Assembly: GCA_036774405.1 (NCBI GenBank)
Contig: DAIPBO010000011.1
Location: 28,821-92,820, forward strand
Reading direction: 5' to 3'
Length of the DNA stretch: 64,000 bases
From: JAAYDS01 sp012729155
GTDB lineage: Bacteria; Chloroflexota; Anaerolineae; UBA1429
Positions 50,629 through 59,497 of the stretch are shown in pieces. Below the pieces are notes generated by a model. It had not been told where the DNA came from. It did no database searches and saw nothing but the letters and a program-made list of their open reading frames with translations. The position numbers were made by a program, and so were the translations under genes. How positions within the stretch are numbered: the first letter of the stretch is position 1; each line of letters opens with the position of its first letter.

Positions 50629-53523
50629 ATGGGTGACCGTTGCGCCCCATGGCGTGCTGCCGTGCGTCTACTGCTGGGTGCTGCCCTGGCGCTGGTGCTG
50701 CTGGGTCTGGCGCTGGATGATGTGACTCGCTGGCGACATGACCGGCGTGGCATCGAGAGTGGCGCCTCTGACCGGTTGGCGCCGATCATGCAGCCTCGCT
50801 ATGGCACCAATGTCGCGCTAGAGCAGTACGCCGATGATGAGGCTCTCCAGCGTGCCCTGCAGCAGGCCCGCGCCTTGGGCCTAGAGGTGTTGCGCCAGCG
50901 CCTGCCCTGGGAGCAGATCGAGCTGCAACCAGGCGCCTATGACTGGGCGCAGTGGGACCGTGTGGTGACTGCCACCCATGCGGCCGATCTACCTCTTATT
51001 CTCGTGCTCGATACCTCGCCCACCTGGGCGCGTTGGGAGTGGGACGCCGACAATCCCCTGGCCCCTGCCGCGCGTGACGAGGACTATGCTCGCTTCGTTA
51101 GCGCGGCGGCCGAGCGCTACCGCGGCCGTGTCTTGGCCTATCAGATCTGGGACAATCCCAACGTTTCGCCTCACTGGGGCAAGGCAGAGATCAACCCTGG
51201 CGCCTATGTGGCCATGTTGCGTCTGGCCAGCGAGGCCGTGCGTGTGGCCGATCCTGACGCGCTGGTGCTAGCGGGGGGCATGGCGCCCAACACCGAGACG
51301 CGCGGCCGCAACATGAGCGATGTGCTCTTTGTGCGCGAGATGTGTCGCCTTGGCGCCACCTCCTACTATGACGCCCTGGCCGTCAAGGCCTTTGGCTTTT
51401 GGTCGGGACCCTACGATCGGCGCGTCTCGCCTGGGGTGCTCAACTGGTCGCGGCTCATTCTCATTCGCCAAGAGTTGCACCGTCTGGGCGGGGCAGGCAA
51501 GGCCATCTGGGCCGTTGAGGGCGGCTGGGCCGCCTTGCCCGATGGATGGGCTGGGGCACCCTCGCCCGTGGGCAGCGATGCTGCCGAGTTGCAGGCTGCA
51601 CGGCTGGCCCAGGCCCTCGAGCGTGCCGATCAGGAATGGCCCTGGTTGGGCCTTGTCTGCGTACAACACCTGCAGCCCGCTGCAGAGGCCGACGATCCTC
51701 TGTGGGGCTTGGCCTTGCTGAGTCAGACGGGCGCCCCTACCGCGCTTGCCGAGGCCTTTCGCGCCCGTTGGGCCGCTGATGGCCATCTTGGTGCTGGTCG
51801 CTATCAGGCGCAGACCGTGCTGGCGTCATCAGGGGCTCTAGAAAGGCCTACCCTGGCGCTGTACGGCACCAGCCTGCGGGTGACGACATCGCCCGCCGCC
51901 CAGGGCATCGCCCTGCAGGTCAGCGATAGCATCAGCAACGAGGCACGCCGCGTCACCCTCGCCAAAGATGGGCGGCCTACCACGCTGGTCAAGGCAGACC
52001 GCCCAACCACCATCCACGTGAGCCTGCGGGGCTCCCCCGAGGCTCTGGGCGCGCTGGAGACGATCACGGTGACGCATACGCGTCGCTGGCATCATGGCTG
52101 GGCGAGTCTGTTGGCGGCTGTGGTCGGACTGGTGCTGCTGGGCGTGTGGGCTGCGCCCGATCTGGCGCTGGTGCCCTGGCGCCAGGGCTGGGCGGCACTA
52201 CAGCGGCGCTATCGAGTGCTGCCCCGCTGGGCGCCCGCGGCCACCATGGGCGTGCTGGCGGCGCTGGCCTTGTGGGGGCCCAGCTCGGCAGTGAGGGCTG
52301 CCGCATTGCTGGCTTATGGCGCTCTGGCCCTGCTCGATGCCGATCGAGCTCTTGATGCCGCGGTGGTGGCGCTCTTTGTGGCGCCGCTCAATGTGAGGAT
52401 TAGCCGTTGGCAGTTCTCTGCGGCCGAACTGGCCATTCTGGTCGCGACTTTGGCCCACGCCTGGGATCTGCTGGTACGGGGCGGTTGGCGCGCGTCGCTG
52501 GTGCATCTGTGGCACCGTAAGAGCCTGCTAGACCTGGCCGTGGCTCTCTATGTGGTGCTCGGCATGGTTGGGGCGCTGCGGGCGGTGTATCAGCGCGAAG
52601 CGCTGCGCGAGTTGCGGCTGGTATTCATCGAGCCTGCCCTGCTCTATGCGCTGCTGCGGTGGCGCCTGCCTGATCGCCACAGCGTGGCGCGGCTGCTGCT
52701 AGGGGCCGGCGTTGGGCTGAGCCTGTATGCGCTGGCCGGCTATGCGACGCCTGCCGGTGTCATCGTTGCCGAGGGCGCCCGACGGGCGCGGGCTTTTTTT
52801 GGCTCGCCCAACAATCTCGCGCTGCTGCTAGAGCGCATCGCGCCTCTGGGGTTGGCGCTGACTCTCGCAGCGACGGGCCGCAGGCGCACGGCCATGGCCA
52901 TCGCCACGGGGCTGATGCTCCTGGTCATCGCGCTGACCTTTTCGCGTGGCGCCTGGGTGTTGGGCGTGCCGGCCGGCCTGTTGGTCGTCCTGCTGCTGCA
53001 CGGCCCGCGCACGCGCCGGTTCGCCGCCATCGCCGTCGTCTGTGGGGCGTTGTTGTTGCTGCCCCTCAGCCGTGTGCCACGCCTGGCGGCGCTGACAGAT
53101 CTCTCCTCGGGGACCCCCTTCTTACGCCTGCAGTTGTGGCGCTCGGCCTGGCACATGGCCCGCGACCATGCGCTCTGGGGCGTCGGACCAGACAACTTCT
53201 TGTACCACTACGGTGACTATATCCTGCCCGAAGCCATGGTTGACCGGTGGTTGTCTCACCCGCACAACATCGCCCTGGACTTTTGGTTGCGCCTCGGCTT
53301 GCTCGGCCTGCCCCTGTCGGCCTTCTGGGCGTGGAGCGCCGTACGAGCTATCACCGCGGCCGTGCAGCGCTCTGACCCCCAACGCTCGGCAGCCATTGGC
53401 CTGGCCGGCGGTCTGGCCGCTATGCTTGCCCATGGCCTGGTCGACAGCTCGCTATTCGTCGTAGAGCTGGCCGGCTGGTTCATGGTGAGCCTCGCTCTGT
53501 TGCAGCGGCCCCGTACTCGCTAA
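50629..53523 (+). CDS. Fusion of a GH-A-like TIM barrel with an O-antigen-ligase-type membrane domain
   Basis: A 964-residue protein. After an N-terminal TM helix (about 10-30), residues about 50-400 resemble a clan GH-A glycosidase (LEVLRQRLPWEQIELQPGAY, LILVLDTSPTW). The usual Asn-Glu of WNEP is Asp-Asn here (WDNPN, D175-N176), while a possible nucleophile stays in VEGGW (E297). From about 490 there are about 11 TM helices, with the Wzy_C/WaaL-type segments ALTFSRGAWVLG and LWGVGPDNFL and HPHNIALDFWLRLGLLGL. It may ligate or polymerise a glycan that the outer domain binds. Both domains are in one uninterrupted frame. Confidence 0.8.
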   Translation: MGDRCAPWRAAVRLLLGAALALVLLGLALDDVTRWRHDRRGIESGASDRLAPIMQPRYGTNVALEQYADDEALQRALQQARALGLEVLRQRLPWEQIELQPGAYDWAQWDRVVTATHAADLPLILVLDTSPTWARWEWDADNPLAPAARDEDYARFVSAAAERYRGRVLAYQIWDNPNVSPHWGKAEINPGAYVAMLRLASEAVRVADPDALVLAGGMAPNTETRGRNMSDVLFVREMCRLGATSYYDALAVKAFGFWSGPYDRRVSPGVLNWSRLILIRQELHRLGGAGKAIWAVEGGWAALPDGWAGAPSPVGSDAAELQAARLAQALERADQEWPWLGLVCVQHLQPAAEADDPLWGLALLSQTGAPTALAEAFRARWAADGHLGAGRYQAQTVLASSGALERPTLALYGTSLRVTTSPAAQGIALQVSDSISNEARRVTLAKDGRPTTLVKADRPTTIHVSLRGSPEALGALETITVTHTRRWHHGWASLLAAVVGLVLLGVWAAPDLALVPWRQGWAALQRRYRVLPRWAPAATMGVLAALALWGPSSAVRAAALLAYGALALLDADRALDAAVVALFVAPLNVRISRWQFSAAELAILVATLAHAWDLLVRGGWRASLVHLWHRKSLLDLAVALYVVLGMVGALRAVYQREALRELRLVFIEPALLYALLRWRLPDRHSVARLLLGAGVGLSLYALAGYATPAGVIVAEGARRARAFFGSPNNLALLLERIAPLGLALTLAATGRRRTAMAIATGLMLLVIALTFSRGAWVLGVPAGLLVVLLLHGPRTRRFAAIAVVCGALLLLPLSRVPRLAALTDLSSGTPFLRLQLWRSAWHMARDHALWGVGPDNFLYHYGDYILPEAMVDRWLSHPHNIALDFWLRLGLLGLPLSAFWAWSAVRAITAAVQRSDPQRSAAIGLAGGLAAMLAHGLVDSSLFVVELAGWFMVSLALLQRPRTR

Positions 53524-53530
53524 GCCCATT

Positions 53531-53559
53531 TTGACACCATCACCGGGCCGCACTATGAT
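53531..53559 (+). promoter_or_regulatory. Promoter of feoABC
   Basis: Perfect TTGACA (53531-53536), 17 bases, TATGAT (53554-53559). Confidence 0.7.
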
Positions 53560-53567
53560 GGCGTCAA

Positions 53568-53581
53568 TTAGTGTATACTAA
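53568..53581. promoter_or_regulatory. Candidate iron-regulator box upstream of feoA
   Basis: TTAGTGTATACTAA, with TTAGT and ACTAA arms around four bases, at the expected transcription start. The TTAG...CTAA frame recalls DtxR/IdeR boxes, but no regulator gene is present to confirm it. Confidence 0.45.
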
Positions 53582-53635
53582 CTCGGAAAGTTATCCTGTA
53601 GATAGAGCCTGGATCCCAAGACGACAGGAGGACAT

Positions 53636-53899
53636 GTGTCCAGCAACGGAAAGATGACCCTCGCAGAGCTACACAACGGCGAACAGGCCACAGTCTATGC
53701 GCTTCAGGGTGGGCATGGCTTTATCGGGCGCATGGCGGCGCTGGGGTTCACCCCTGGCTCGACCGTTCAGATGGTTCGTAACTCGGGCTCGGGCCCGATC
53801 ATCGTCCAGGTGTTAGACACGCAGATCGCCCTGGGCCGTGGGCAGGCAGCCCATGTGCAGGTGCGCAGCGAGGCTTCGCGGCCAGAGGGGGCCTCGTGA
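53636..53899 (+). CDS. feoA: Ferrous iron transport protein FeoA
   Basis: An 87-residue SH3-like protein that supports FeoB. TLAELHNGEQATVYALQGG, RMAALGFTPGSTVQMVRN and the IALGRGQAAHVQV ending match FeoA. GTG start with AGGAGG four bases upstream. Its stop overlaps the feoB GTG start (GTGA). Confidence 0.92.
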   Translation: MSSNGKMTLAELHNGEQATVYALQGGHGFIGRMAALGFTPGSTVQMVRNSGSGPIIVQVLDTQIALGRGQAAHVQVRSEASRPEGAS

Positions 53900-55890
53900 G
53901 CCAAGGGCGCGCTGGCATTCGTATCGCCTTGGCCGGTCAGCCCAACGTTGGCAAGAGCACCGTGTTCAATATGCTGACGGGCCTTAACCAGCACGTGGGC
54001 AACTGGCCCGGCAAGACCGTCGAGCGGCGCGAGGGCCATTTTGAGCATCATGGCGAGCAGGTGCACATCGTCGACCTGCCCGGCGCCTACTGCCTCACCG
54101 CTGCATCTCCCGAAGAGACCGTCACCCGTGATTTCATTATCCACGAGCAGCCCGATGTGGTCATGGCCGTAATCAACGCTGCCTCGCTCGAGCGCAACCT
54201 CTATCTGGTGGCCGAGCTGCTGGCCCTGCCAACTCCAGTGGTGCTGGGCCTCAACATGATCGACGTGGCCCAGCAAGAGGGCTTTGAGGTGGAGCCGCGT
54301 GTGTTACAGGCGGCCATCGGTATCCCGGTGGTGCCGATGATTGCTGCCAAGGGCCAGGGCGTGCACGAGTTTATCGATGTGGCCCTGCAGGTGGCGCGAG
54401 AGGGCGCCGCCGAGCCACATCGTCCCGAGATCCGTGCGGATCATCGCGCCGTGCTCGAGGGGCTGCTTACCCTGGTGGCGCCATATGTGCCGTCTCCCTA
54501 TCCGGCAGACTGGGTGACCCTCAAACTGCTCGAGGGAGATCAAGAGGTCACCGAACTGATGCGCGACCAACTGCCTCCTGCGGTGTGGGAGCGCGTCAAC
54601 AGCGTACTGTTGACCCATGAGGATGCCATCATTGCCGTGGCCAGCGGGCGCTATGACTGGATCCGACGCATGACGCGTGCAGCGCTCAAGCGGCCTCGCG
54701 CCGGGCGCATCACCCGCACCCAGCGTATCGACGCCGTGGCGACGCATCCCTTCCTCGGCCTTCTTGTGTTGGCGGCGGTGCTCGCAGTCATCTTTGGGCT
54801 CACCTACAGCGTGGGCGGCCCCATGCAAGAGTGGATTCAGATGCACGTGGTCGAGGGCCTGGCAGGTTGGCTCGGCACTGCCCTGGCCTCTGGTCCCGAC
54901 TGGTTGCGTGGCCTGCTGGTCGACGGTGTCTTGGGCGGCGTGGGCACCATGCTGACCTTTCTGCCCATTCTGGCGATCTTTTTCGCTTCGATGGCGCTGC
55001 TCGAGGATGTGGGCTATATGGCGCGGGCGGCCTATGTTATGGACCGCTTCATGCACGCCATCGGCCTACACGGCAAGAGCTTTATGCCGCTCTTCCTCGG
55101 GTTTGGCTGCAACGTGCCGGCCATCATGGGGGCGCGCATCATCGAGTCTCGTCGCGCCAGGCTGATCACGATCTTACTGGCGCCGCTGGTTCCCTGTGCA
55201 GCCAGGCTCGCTGTGCTGACGGTGCTGGCGCAGGTGTTCTTTCCTGACAGCGCCATGCTGGTGACGTGGCTCTTGACGGGCCTGCCGCTGGTGGTGCTGG
55301 CCGTGCTCGGCGTGGCACTGAACCGGCTGGTCATCCGTGGCGAACAGGCCGCCTTTATTATGGAGATGCCGCTCTACCACTTGCCTAACTGGCGCACCAT
55401 TGCCATTCTGGTATGGCAACGGCTGTTAGCCTTTTTGCATAAGGCGGGCACGGTCATCCTGTCTGTCTCAGTGATCGTGTGGGCGCTGACGGTGTTGCCC
55501 ACCGGCGAGATTGAGACCAGCTATATGGGCATCATCGGGTACTGGCTTGAGCCACTCGGCCGCCTGATGGGCCTGGGCTGGAGGCCGCTGGTGGCCATTC
55601 TCACCAGCTTTGTGGCCAAAGAAAACGCCGTTGCCACGTTAGGGGTGCTCTATAACGCCGGTGAGACCGCCAGCGCGCTGGCGCCTGCGCTACGCGCCGA
55701 GCTCTCACCGGCGGCTGGTCTGGCGTTCTTGGTGACACAGATGCTGTTCATCCCCTGCGTTTCCACCGTGGCGGTCATCAAGCAAGAGACCGGTTCATGG
55801 AAGTGGGTGTTTGTCAACGTAGGGATGCTGGCCCTGTTGGCGCTTTTGGGTGGCATTGTCGCTTTTCACGTGGCGAGTTGGGTGCTATAA
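53896..55890 (+). CDS. feoB: Ferrous iron transporter FeoB
   Basis: A 664-residue GTP-dependent Fe(II) importer. The cytoplasmic G-domain has GQPNVGKSTVFN (G1), DLPGAY (G3) and NMID (G4). The membrane part has the two Gate motifs around GYMARAAYVMDRFMHAIGLHGKSFMPLFLGFGCNVPA and the C-terminal gate (FVAKENAVATLGVLY). Complete. Starts at GTG overlapping feoA, and feoC begins 2 bases after the stop. Confidence 0.97.
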   Translation: MSQGRAGIRIALAGQPNVGKSTVFNMLTGLNQHVGNWPGKTVERREGHFEHHGEQVHIVDLPGAYCLTAASPEETVTRDFIIHEQPDVVMAVINAASLERNLYLVAELLALPTPVVLGLNMIDVAQQEGFEVEPRVLQAAIGIPVVPMIAAKGQGVHEFIDVALQVAREGAAEPHRPEIRADHRAVLEGLLTLVAPYVPSPYPADWVTLKLLEGDQEVTELMRDQLPPAVWERVNSVLLTHEDAIIAVASGRYDWIRRMTRAALKRPRAGRITRTQRIDAVATHPFLGLLVLAAVLAVIFGLTYSVGGPMQEWIQMHVVEGLAGWLGTALASGPDWLRGLLVDGVLGGVGTMLTFLPILAIFFASMALLEDVGYMARAAYVMDRFMHAIGLHGKSFMPLFLGFGCNVPAIMGARIIESRRARLITILLAPLVPCAARLAVLTVLAQVFFPDSAMLVTWLLTGLPLVVLAVLGVALNRLVIRGEQAAFIMEMPLYHLPNWRTIAILVWQRLLAFLHKAGTVILSVSVIVWALTVLPTGEIETSYMGIIGYWLEPLGRLMGLGWRPLVAILTSFVAKENAVATLGVLYNAGETASALAPALRAELSPAAGLAFLVTQMLFIPCVSTVAVIKQETGSWKWVFVNVGMLALLALLGGIVAFHVASWVL

Positions 55891-55892
55891 CG

Positions 55893-56147
55893 ATGATACT
55901 GGAACTGCTGAAACTGCTGGCTGTCGGCAGTAGTTACACGCTTACGTCGCTGGCCGAGGCCCTCGATGTTTCTGAGGCATTGGTGGAGCAGATGCTGACC
56001 GATCTGGAGCGAGGTGGCTATGTGTCCACCGCTGACACGAGTTGCGCGGGCCAGTGCGCCGGCTGCCCCTCGTCGGGGCTCTGTGCGTTGTTGCATGGCA
56101 AACGCATCTGGACGGTGACGGCCAAGGGGCTACAGGCGGCCCGTTGA
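55893..56147 (+). CDS. FeoC-like winged-helix protein with four cysteines
   Basis: An 84-residue protein with a small winged helix (SSYTLTSLAEALDVSEALVEQMLTDLERGGYV) and cysteines C51, C55, C58 and C64 in DTSCAGQCAGCPSSGLC. FeoC proteins regulate or stabilise FeoB and may carry an oxygen-sensitive Fe-S cluster on such cysteines. Too short for a strong homology call, but position after feoB and both features agree. Confidence 0.75.
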   Translation: MILELLKLLAVGSSYTLTSLAEALDVSEALVEQMLTDLERGGYVSTADTSCAGQCAGCPSSGLCALLHGKRIWTVTAKGLQAAR

Positions 56148-56189
56148 CGGCCAGCGTACACTCCCTCAATCTCTGGCGAGAGGTGGCAT

Positions 56190-56681
56190 GTGGAAGGTGC
56201 TCTGTTGACCGAGGATCTGGCCATTGCGCCCGAATTTGCCCTGCCCGATAGCGAGGGCCGTATGGCCCGGCTGTCGGATTACGCCGGGCGTCAGCACGTG
56301 GTGCTGGTGTTCAACCGGGGCTTTGCTTGACCACACTGCCGCAATCACATGGCGCAGTTGCGCCGTGACTATCAGCAGTTCGTCGAGCGTGGTGCAGAGA
56401 TCATGGCCGTTGGCCCCGAGAGCCAGGAGCGCTTCCAGGCCTATTGGCGCGAGCATGAGATGCCGTTTGTGGGCTTGCCCGATCCCGAGCACATTGTCGC
56501 CCGGCTCTACCGTCAAGAGGTCAATCTGCTCAAGCTGGGGCGTATGCCGGCGCAGTTGGTCGTTGACCGCGCGGGGCGCATCCGCTATCAGTACTATGGG
56601 CGCAGTATGAGCGATATCTCGCCCAATGAACTGCTCTTGCGGGCGCTAGATGCCCTCAACGGCGAGGAACAGTCTGTGTGA
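56190..56681 (+). CDS. Peroxiredoxin-like selenoprotein with in-frame UGA (Sec47)
   Basis: One frame of 163 codons with a single in-frame TGA at 56328-56330. Upstream it reads IAPEFALPDSEGRMARLSDY and VVLVFNRGFA; downstream PHCRNHMAQLRRDYQQF and on through LPDPEHIVARLY to the stop. In AhpC/TSA-like homologues the TGA position is the first Cys of a CPxC motif, so UGA would encode selenocysteine (UPHC). GTG 56190 has GAGAGGTGG upstream. The reader would otherwise see only a 110-residue frame from 56349. Likely a thiol peroxidase or related redox enzyme. An assembly error or nonsense mutation is the alternative. Confidence 0.8.
56348..56367 (+). promoter_or_regulatory. Bacterial SECIS-like hairpin after the UGA codon
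   Basis: Eight base pairs (CATGGCGC with GCGCCGTG, one G-U) around the apical loop AGTT at 56356-56359. The loop begins 25 bases after the UGA, and a G followed by U is in its first positions, as in the known bacterial SECIS pattern bound by SelB. Confidence 0.7.
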
Positions 56682-56713
56682 CGCTCGCCGCAGGTGTCGT
56701 AGAGGGCGTCGAG

Positions 56714-57350
<637 letters not shown>

Positions 57351-57420
57351 TCGATGGCCGCAGTATAGCACAGCCCCCTGCCGGCTGCAAGTTGTCAGCA
57401 AGAGAGTGAGAGGAGCACGC

Positions 57421-58638
57421 GTGTCGTCAATGCCCCAGTTGTCACTAGCCGAAGCGCGCCAGCTTGCCCTGGCCGGGCATGGCCTGGCAGATGGCACACA
57501 ACCGCCCCACGGGCGGCAGGTGGTGGCCGATGTAGTCGCTCGTCTGGGCTATGTTCAGATCGATACCATCGCGGTGGTCGAACGGGCGCATCATCACACC
57601 ATCTGGTCGCGCTTTGGCGCCTATCGCCCCGAGATGCTCGACACGTTGCTGGCCAAAGACCGCCAGGTTTTTGAGTACTGGCACCATGCCGCCTGCTATC
57701 TGCCCATGCACGACTATCGCTACTCACTGGCACAGATGCGCGCACATAGAGAGAGCGCCCGCATGCGCGAATGGTTCGGCGAGAATGCCGGACTGGTCGA
57801 CCATGTGCTGGGGCGCATTCGTGAAGAGGGTGGCTTGCGCTCAGCAGACTTTGAAGCGCCGCCCGATCATGTGCGAGGCGGCTGGTGGTCTCGCAAGCCG
57901 GCCAAGCTGGCGCTTGAGATGCTCTTTACGCGTGGAGACCTGATGATTAGCGCACGTGAGGGCTTTCAGCGGCGCTATGATCTGCGCGAGCGCGTGTTGC
58001 CGGCCTGTGTCGATCAGAGCGAGCCCGATCATGCAGAGATCGGGCGACATCTGGTGAGGCAGAATCTGCGCCGTATGGGTTTGCTGCAGCCGCGCGATTT
58101 CACGCTGCCGCGCCTGCACCGGGTTGATGCCACCCGTGCGCTCGAGGCCCTGGTCAAAGCGGGCGAGGTGTTGCCCGTGCAAGTCGAGGGTCAGGATCAG
58201 CCCTATTACCACCTGGCCGACGCTCTGCCGCCTCAGCCTGCCAGCGACGACACGGCGCATCTGCTTTCACCCTTTGATCCGCTGGTAATCCAGCGTGCCT
58301 GGCTGCGGCGCTTGTTTGGCTTTGATTACAGCCTGGAGTGCTACCTGCCGGCGGCCAAGCGCGTCTATGGCTACTATAGTCTGCCGATTCTGTGGAGGCA
58401 GCGCTTTGTGGGTCGCGTAGATGCCAAGGCCGATCGCAAAGCAGGCTTGTTCATGCTGAGGCACCTGGTTCTCGATGAACCCTACGAGACGTCGCCCGAG
58501 TTCTACATGGCACTGGCCAGGGCAACCTGGCGGTATGCGTCCTTTGCTGGCTGTGGAGAGGTGACGATCGAGGCCACCGAGCCGCCAGCGGCTGCCGAGG
58601 CGTTGCGTGCGGCGCTCCACCAGGGTCTGGATGGCTGA
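57421..58638 (+). CDS. YcaQ-family winged-helix protein, possible crosslink-repair DNA glycosylase
   Basis: A 405-residue HTH_42 protein. LGYVQIDTIAVVERAHHHTIWSR contains the catalytic-site type QID (Q46-D48) of the YcaQ/AlkX branch. Known relatives are DNA glycosylases that unhook interstrand crosslinks and bulky alkyl adducts. The later segments (LLSPFDPLVIQRAWLRRLFGFDYSLECYLP) are typical. GTG 57421 has AGGAG upstream. It overlaps the GNAT gene by 8 bases. Confidence 0.87.
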   Translation: MSSMPQLSLAEARQLALAGHGLADGTQPPHGRQVVADVVARLGYVQIDTIAVVERAHHHTIWSRFGAYRPEMLDTLLAKDRQVFEYWHHAACYLPMHDYRYSLAQMRAHRESARMREWFGENAGLVDHVLGRIREEGGLRSADFEAPPDHVRGGWWSRKPAKLALEMLFTRGDLMISAREGFQRRYDLRERVLPACVDQSEPDHAEIGRHLVRQNLRRMGLLQPRDFTLPRLHRVDATRALEALVKAGEVLPVQVEGQDQPYYHLADALPPQPASDDTAHLLSPFDPLVIQRAWLRRLFGFDYSLECYLPAAKRVYGYYSLPILWRQRFVGRVDAKADRKAGLFMLRHLVLDEPYETSPEFYMALARATWRYASFAGCGEVTIEATEPPAAAEALRAALHQGLDG

Positions 58639-59380
58639 TTGGCTCGCCCTCGACCGGGCGTCGCAGCGGGCCTGGCCCGCGCTGATCACGGAGCGATATG
58701 ATGGCTGGGTGTTGCGCTATGCCCGTGGGTATACGCGACGCGCTAACTCTATCACGCCCCTGGTGGCCTCATCTCTGCCGCTGGCTCGCAAGGTGGCCTG
58801 TTGTCAACGGCGCTATGTAGAGCAGGGCATCGAGCCGGTCTTTCGCATCGTCGATCGTGGGCCAGCGCTCGGGGTCGATGCCTGGCTGGCTGCCGCGGGC
58901 TGGGGCAAGCGCGACCCCACGCTGGTGCTCTGCCGTCCGCTCGATAGCACGACAGCTGAAGCCCGGCTTCTTGCTGCGGCAGATGATGTCGACGCCCTCG
59001 GTATCGAGGACTGGATCGACGCCTTTGTGCGTATCACCTGCGACGGTCGCGAACAGGGCCCCCATCGCGAGATGCTATGGCGAGTGGCCACTCATAGTCT
59101 GCGCCTGATGCTGCAGCGCGACGGTCAGCCCGTGGGTTGTGCGCTGGCGGTGCTGCGCGACGGCTGGCTATCGTTGCTCGATGTAGCGGTGGTCCAGGCC
59201 TGGCGACGCCAGGGGCTGGGCTCGCTGATGCTGCAGCGGGCACTGGCATGGGGCGCTGCACAGGGGGCTGTGGGAGCCGTTCTGTCTGTCACGGCTACCA
59301 ACAAGCCGGCCAGGGCGCTCTATGCCCGCCTTGGCTTTACCGCCTCTTACGCTTACTGGTATCGTCATCCGCCGATCTAG
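58631..59380 (+). CDS. GNAT-family acetyltransferase
   Basis: A 249-residue protein with a C-terminal GNAT core (LLDVAVVQAWRRQGLGSLMLQRALAWG, with the RRQGLGS acetyl-CoA loop, and SVTATNKPARALYARLGF). The N-terminal 130 residues form a second, less clear half (ERYDGWVLRYARGYTRRANS) as in tandem GNAT proteins. The substrate is unknown. Coupled to the YcaQ-like gene. Confidence 0.82.
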   Translation: MADWLALDRASQRAWPALITERYDGWVLRYARGYTRRANSITPLVASSLPLARKVACCQRRYVEQGIEPVFRIVDRGPALGVDAWLAAAGWGKRDPTLVLCRPLDSTTAEARLLAAADDVDALGIEDWIDAFVRITCDGREQGPHREMLWRVATHSLRLMLQRDGQPVGCALAVLRDGWLSLLDVAVVQAWRRQGLGSLMLQRALAWGAAQGAVGAVLSVTATNKPARALYARLGFTASYAYWYRHPPI

Positions 59381-59497
59381 CGCTATCTCGCCGGCCTGTC
59401 CTGAGGTATACTCGTGGGTGTACAGAGGCGGCGCCCGCCGGCGAGTCGCCAGCCAGAGGAGACCAATCCGCGCATAGTAGCGCAGGAGGCTGAACCC

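Noticed and set aside
56349..56681. Short independent gene of 110 codons starting at ATG 56349
   Set aside because: It begins in the middle of the redox motif of the peroxiredoxin-like fold and lacks a ribosome-binding site; the frame upstream of the TGA is family-like.
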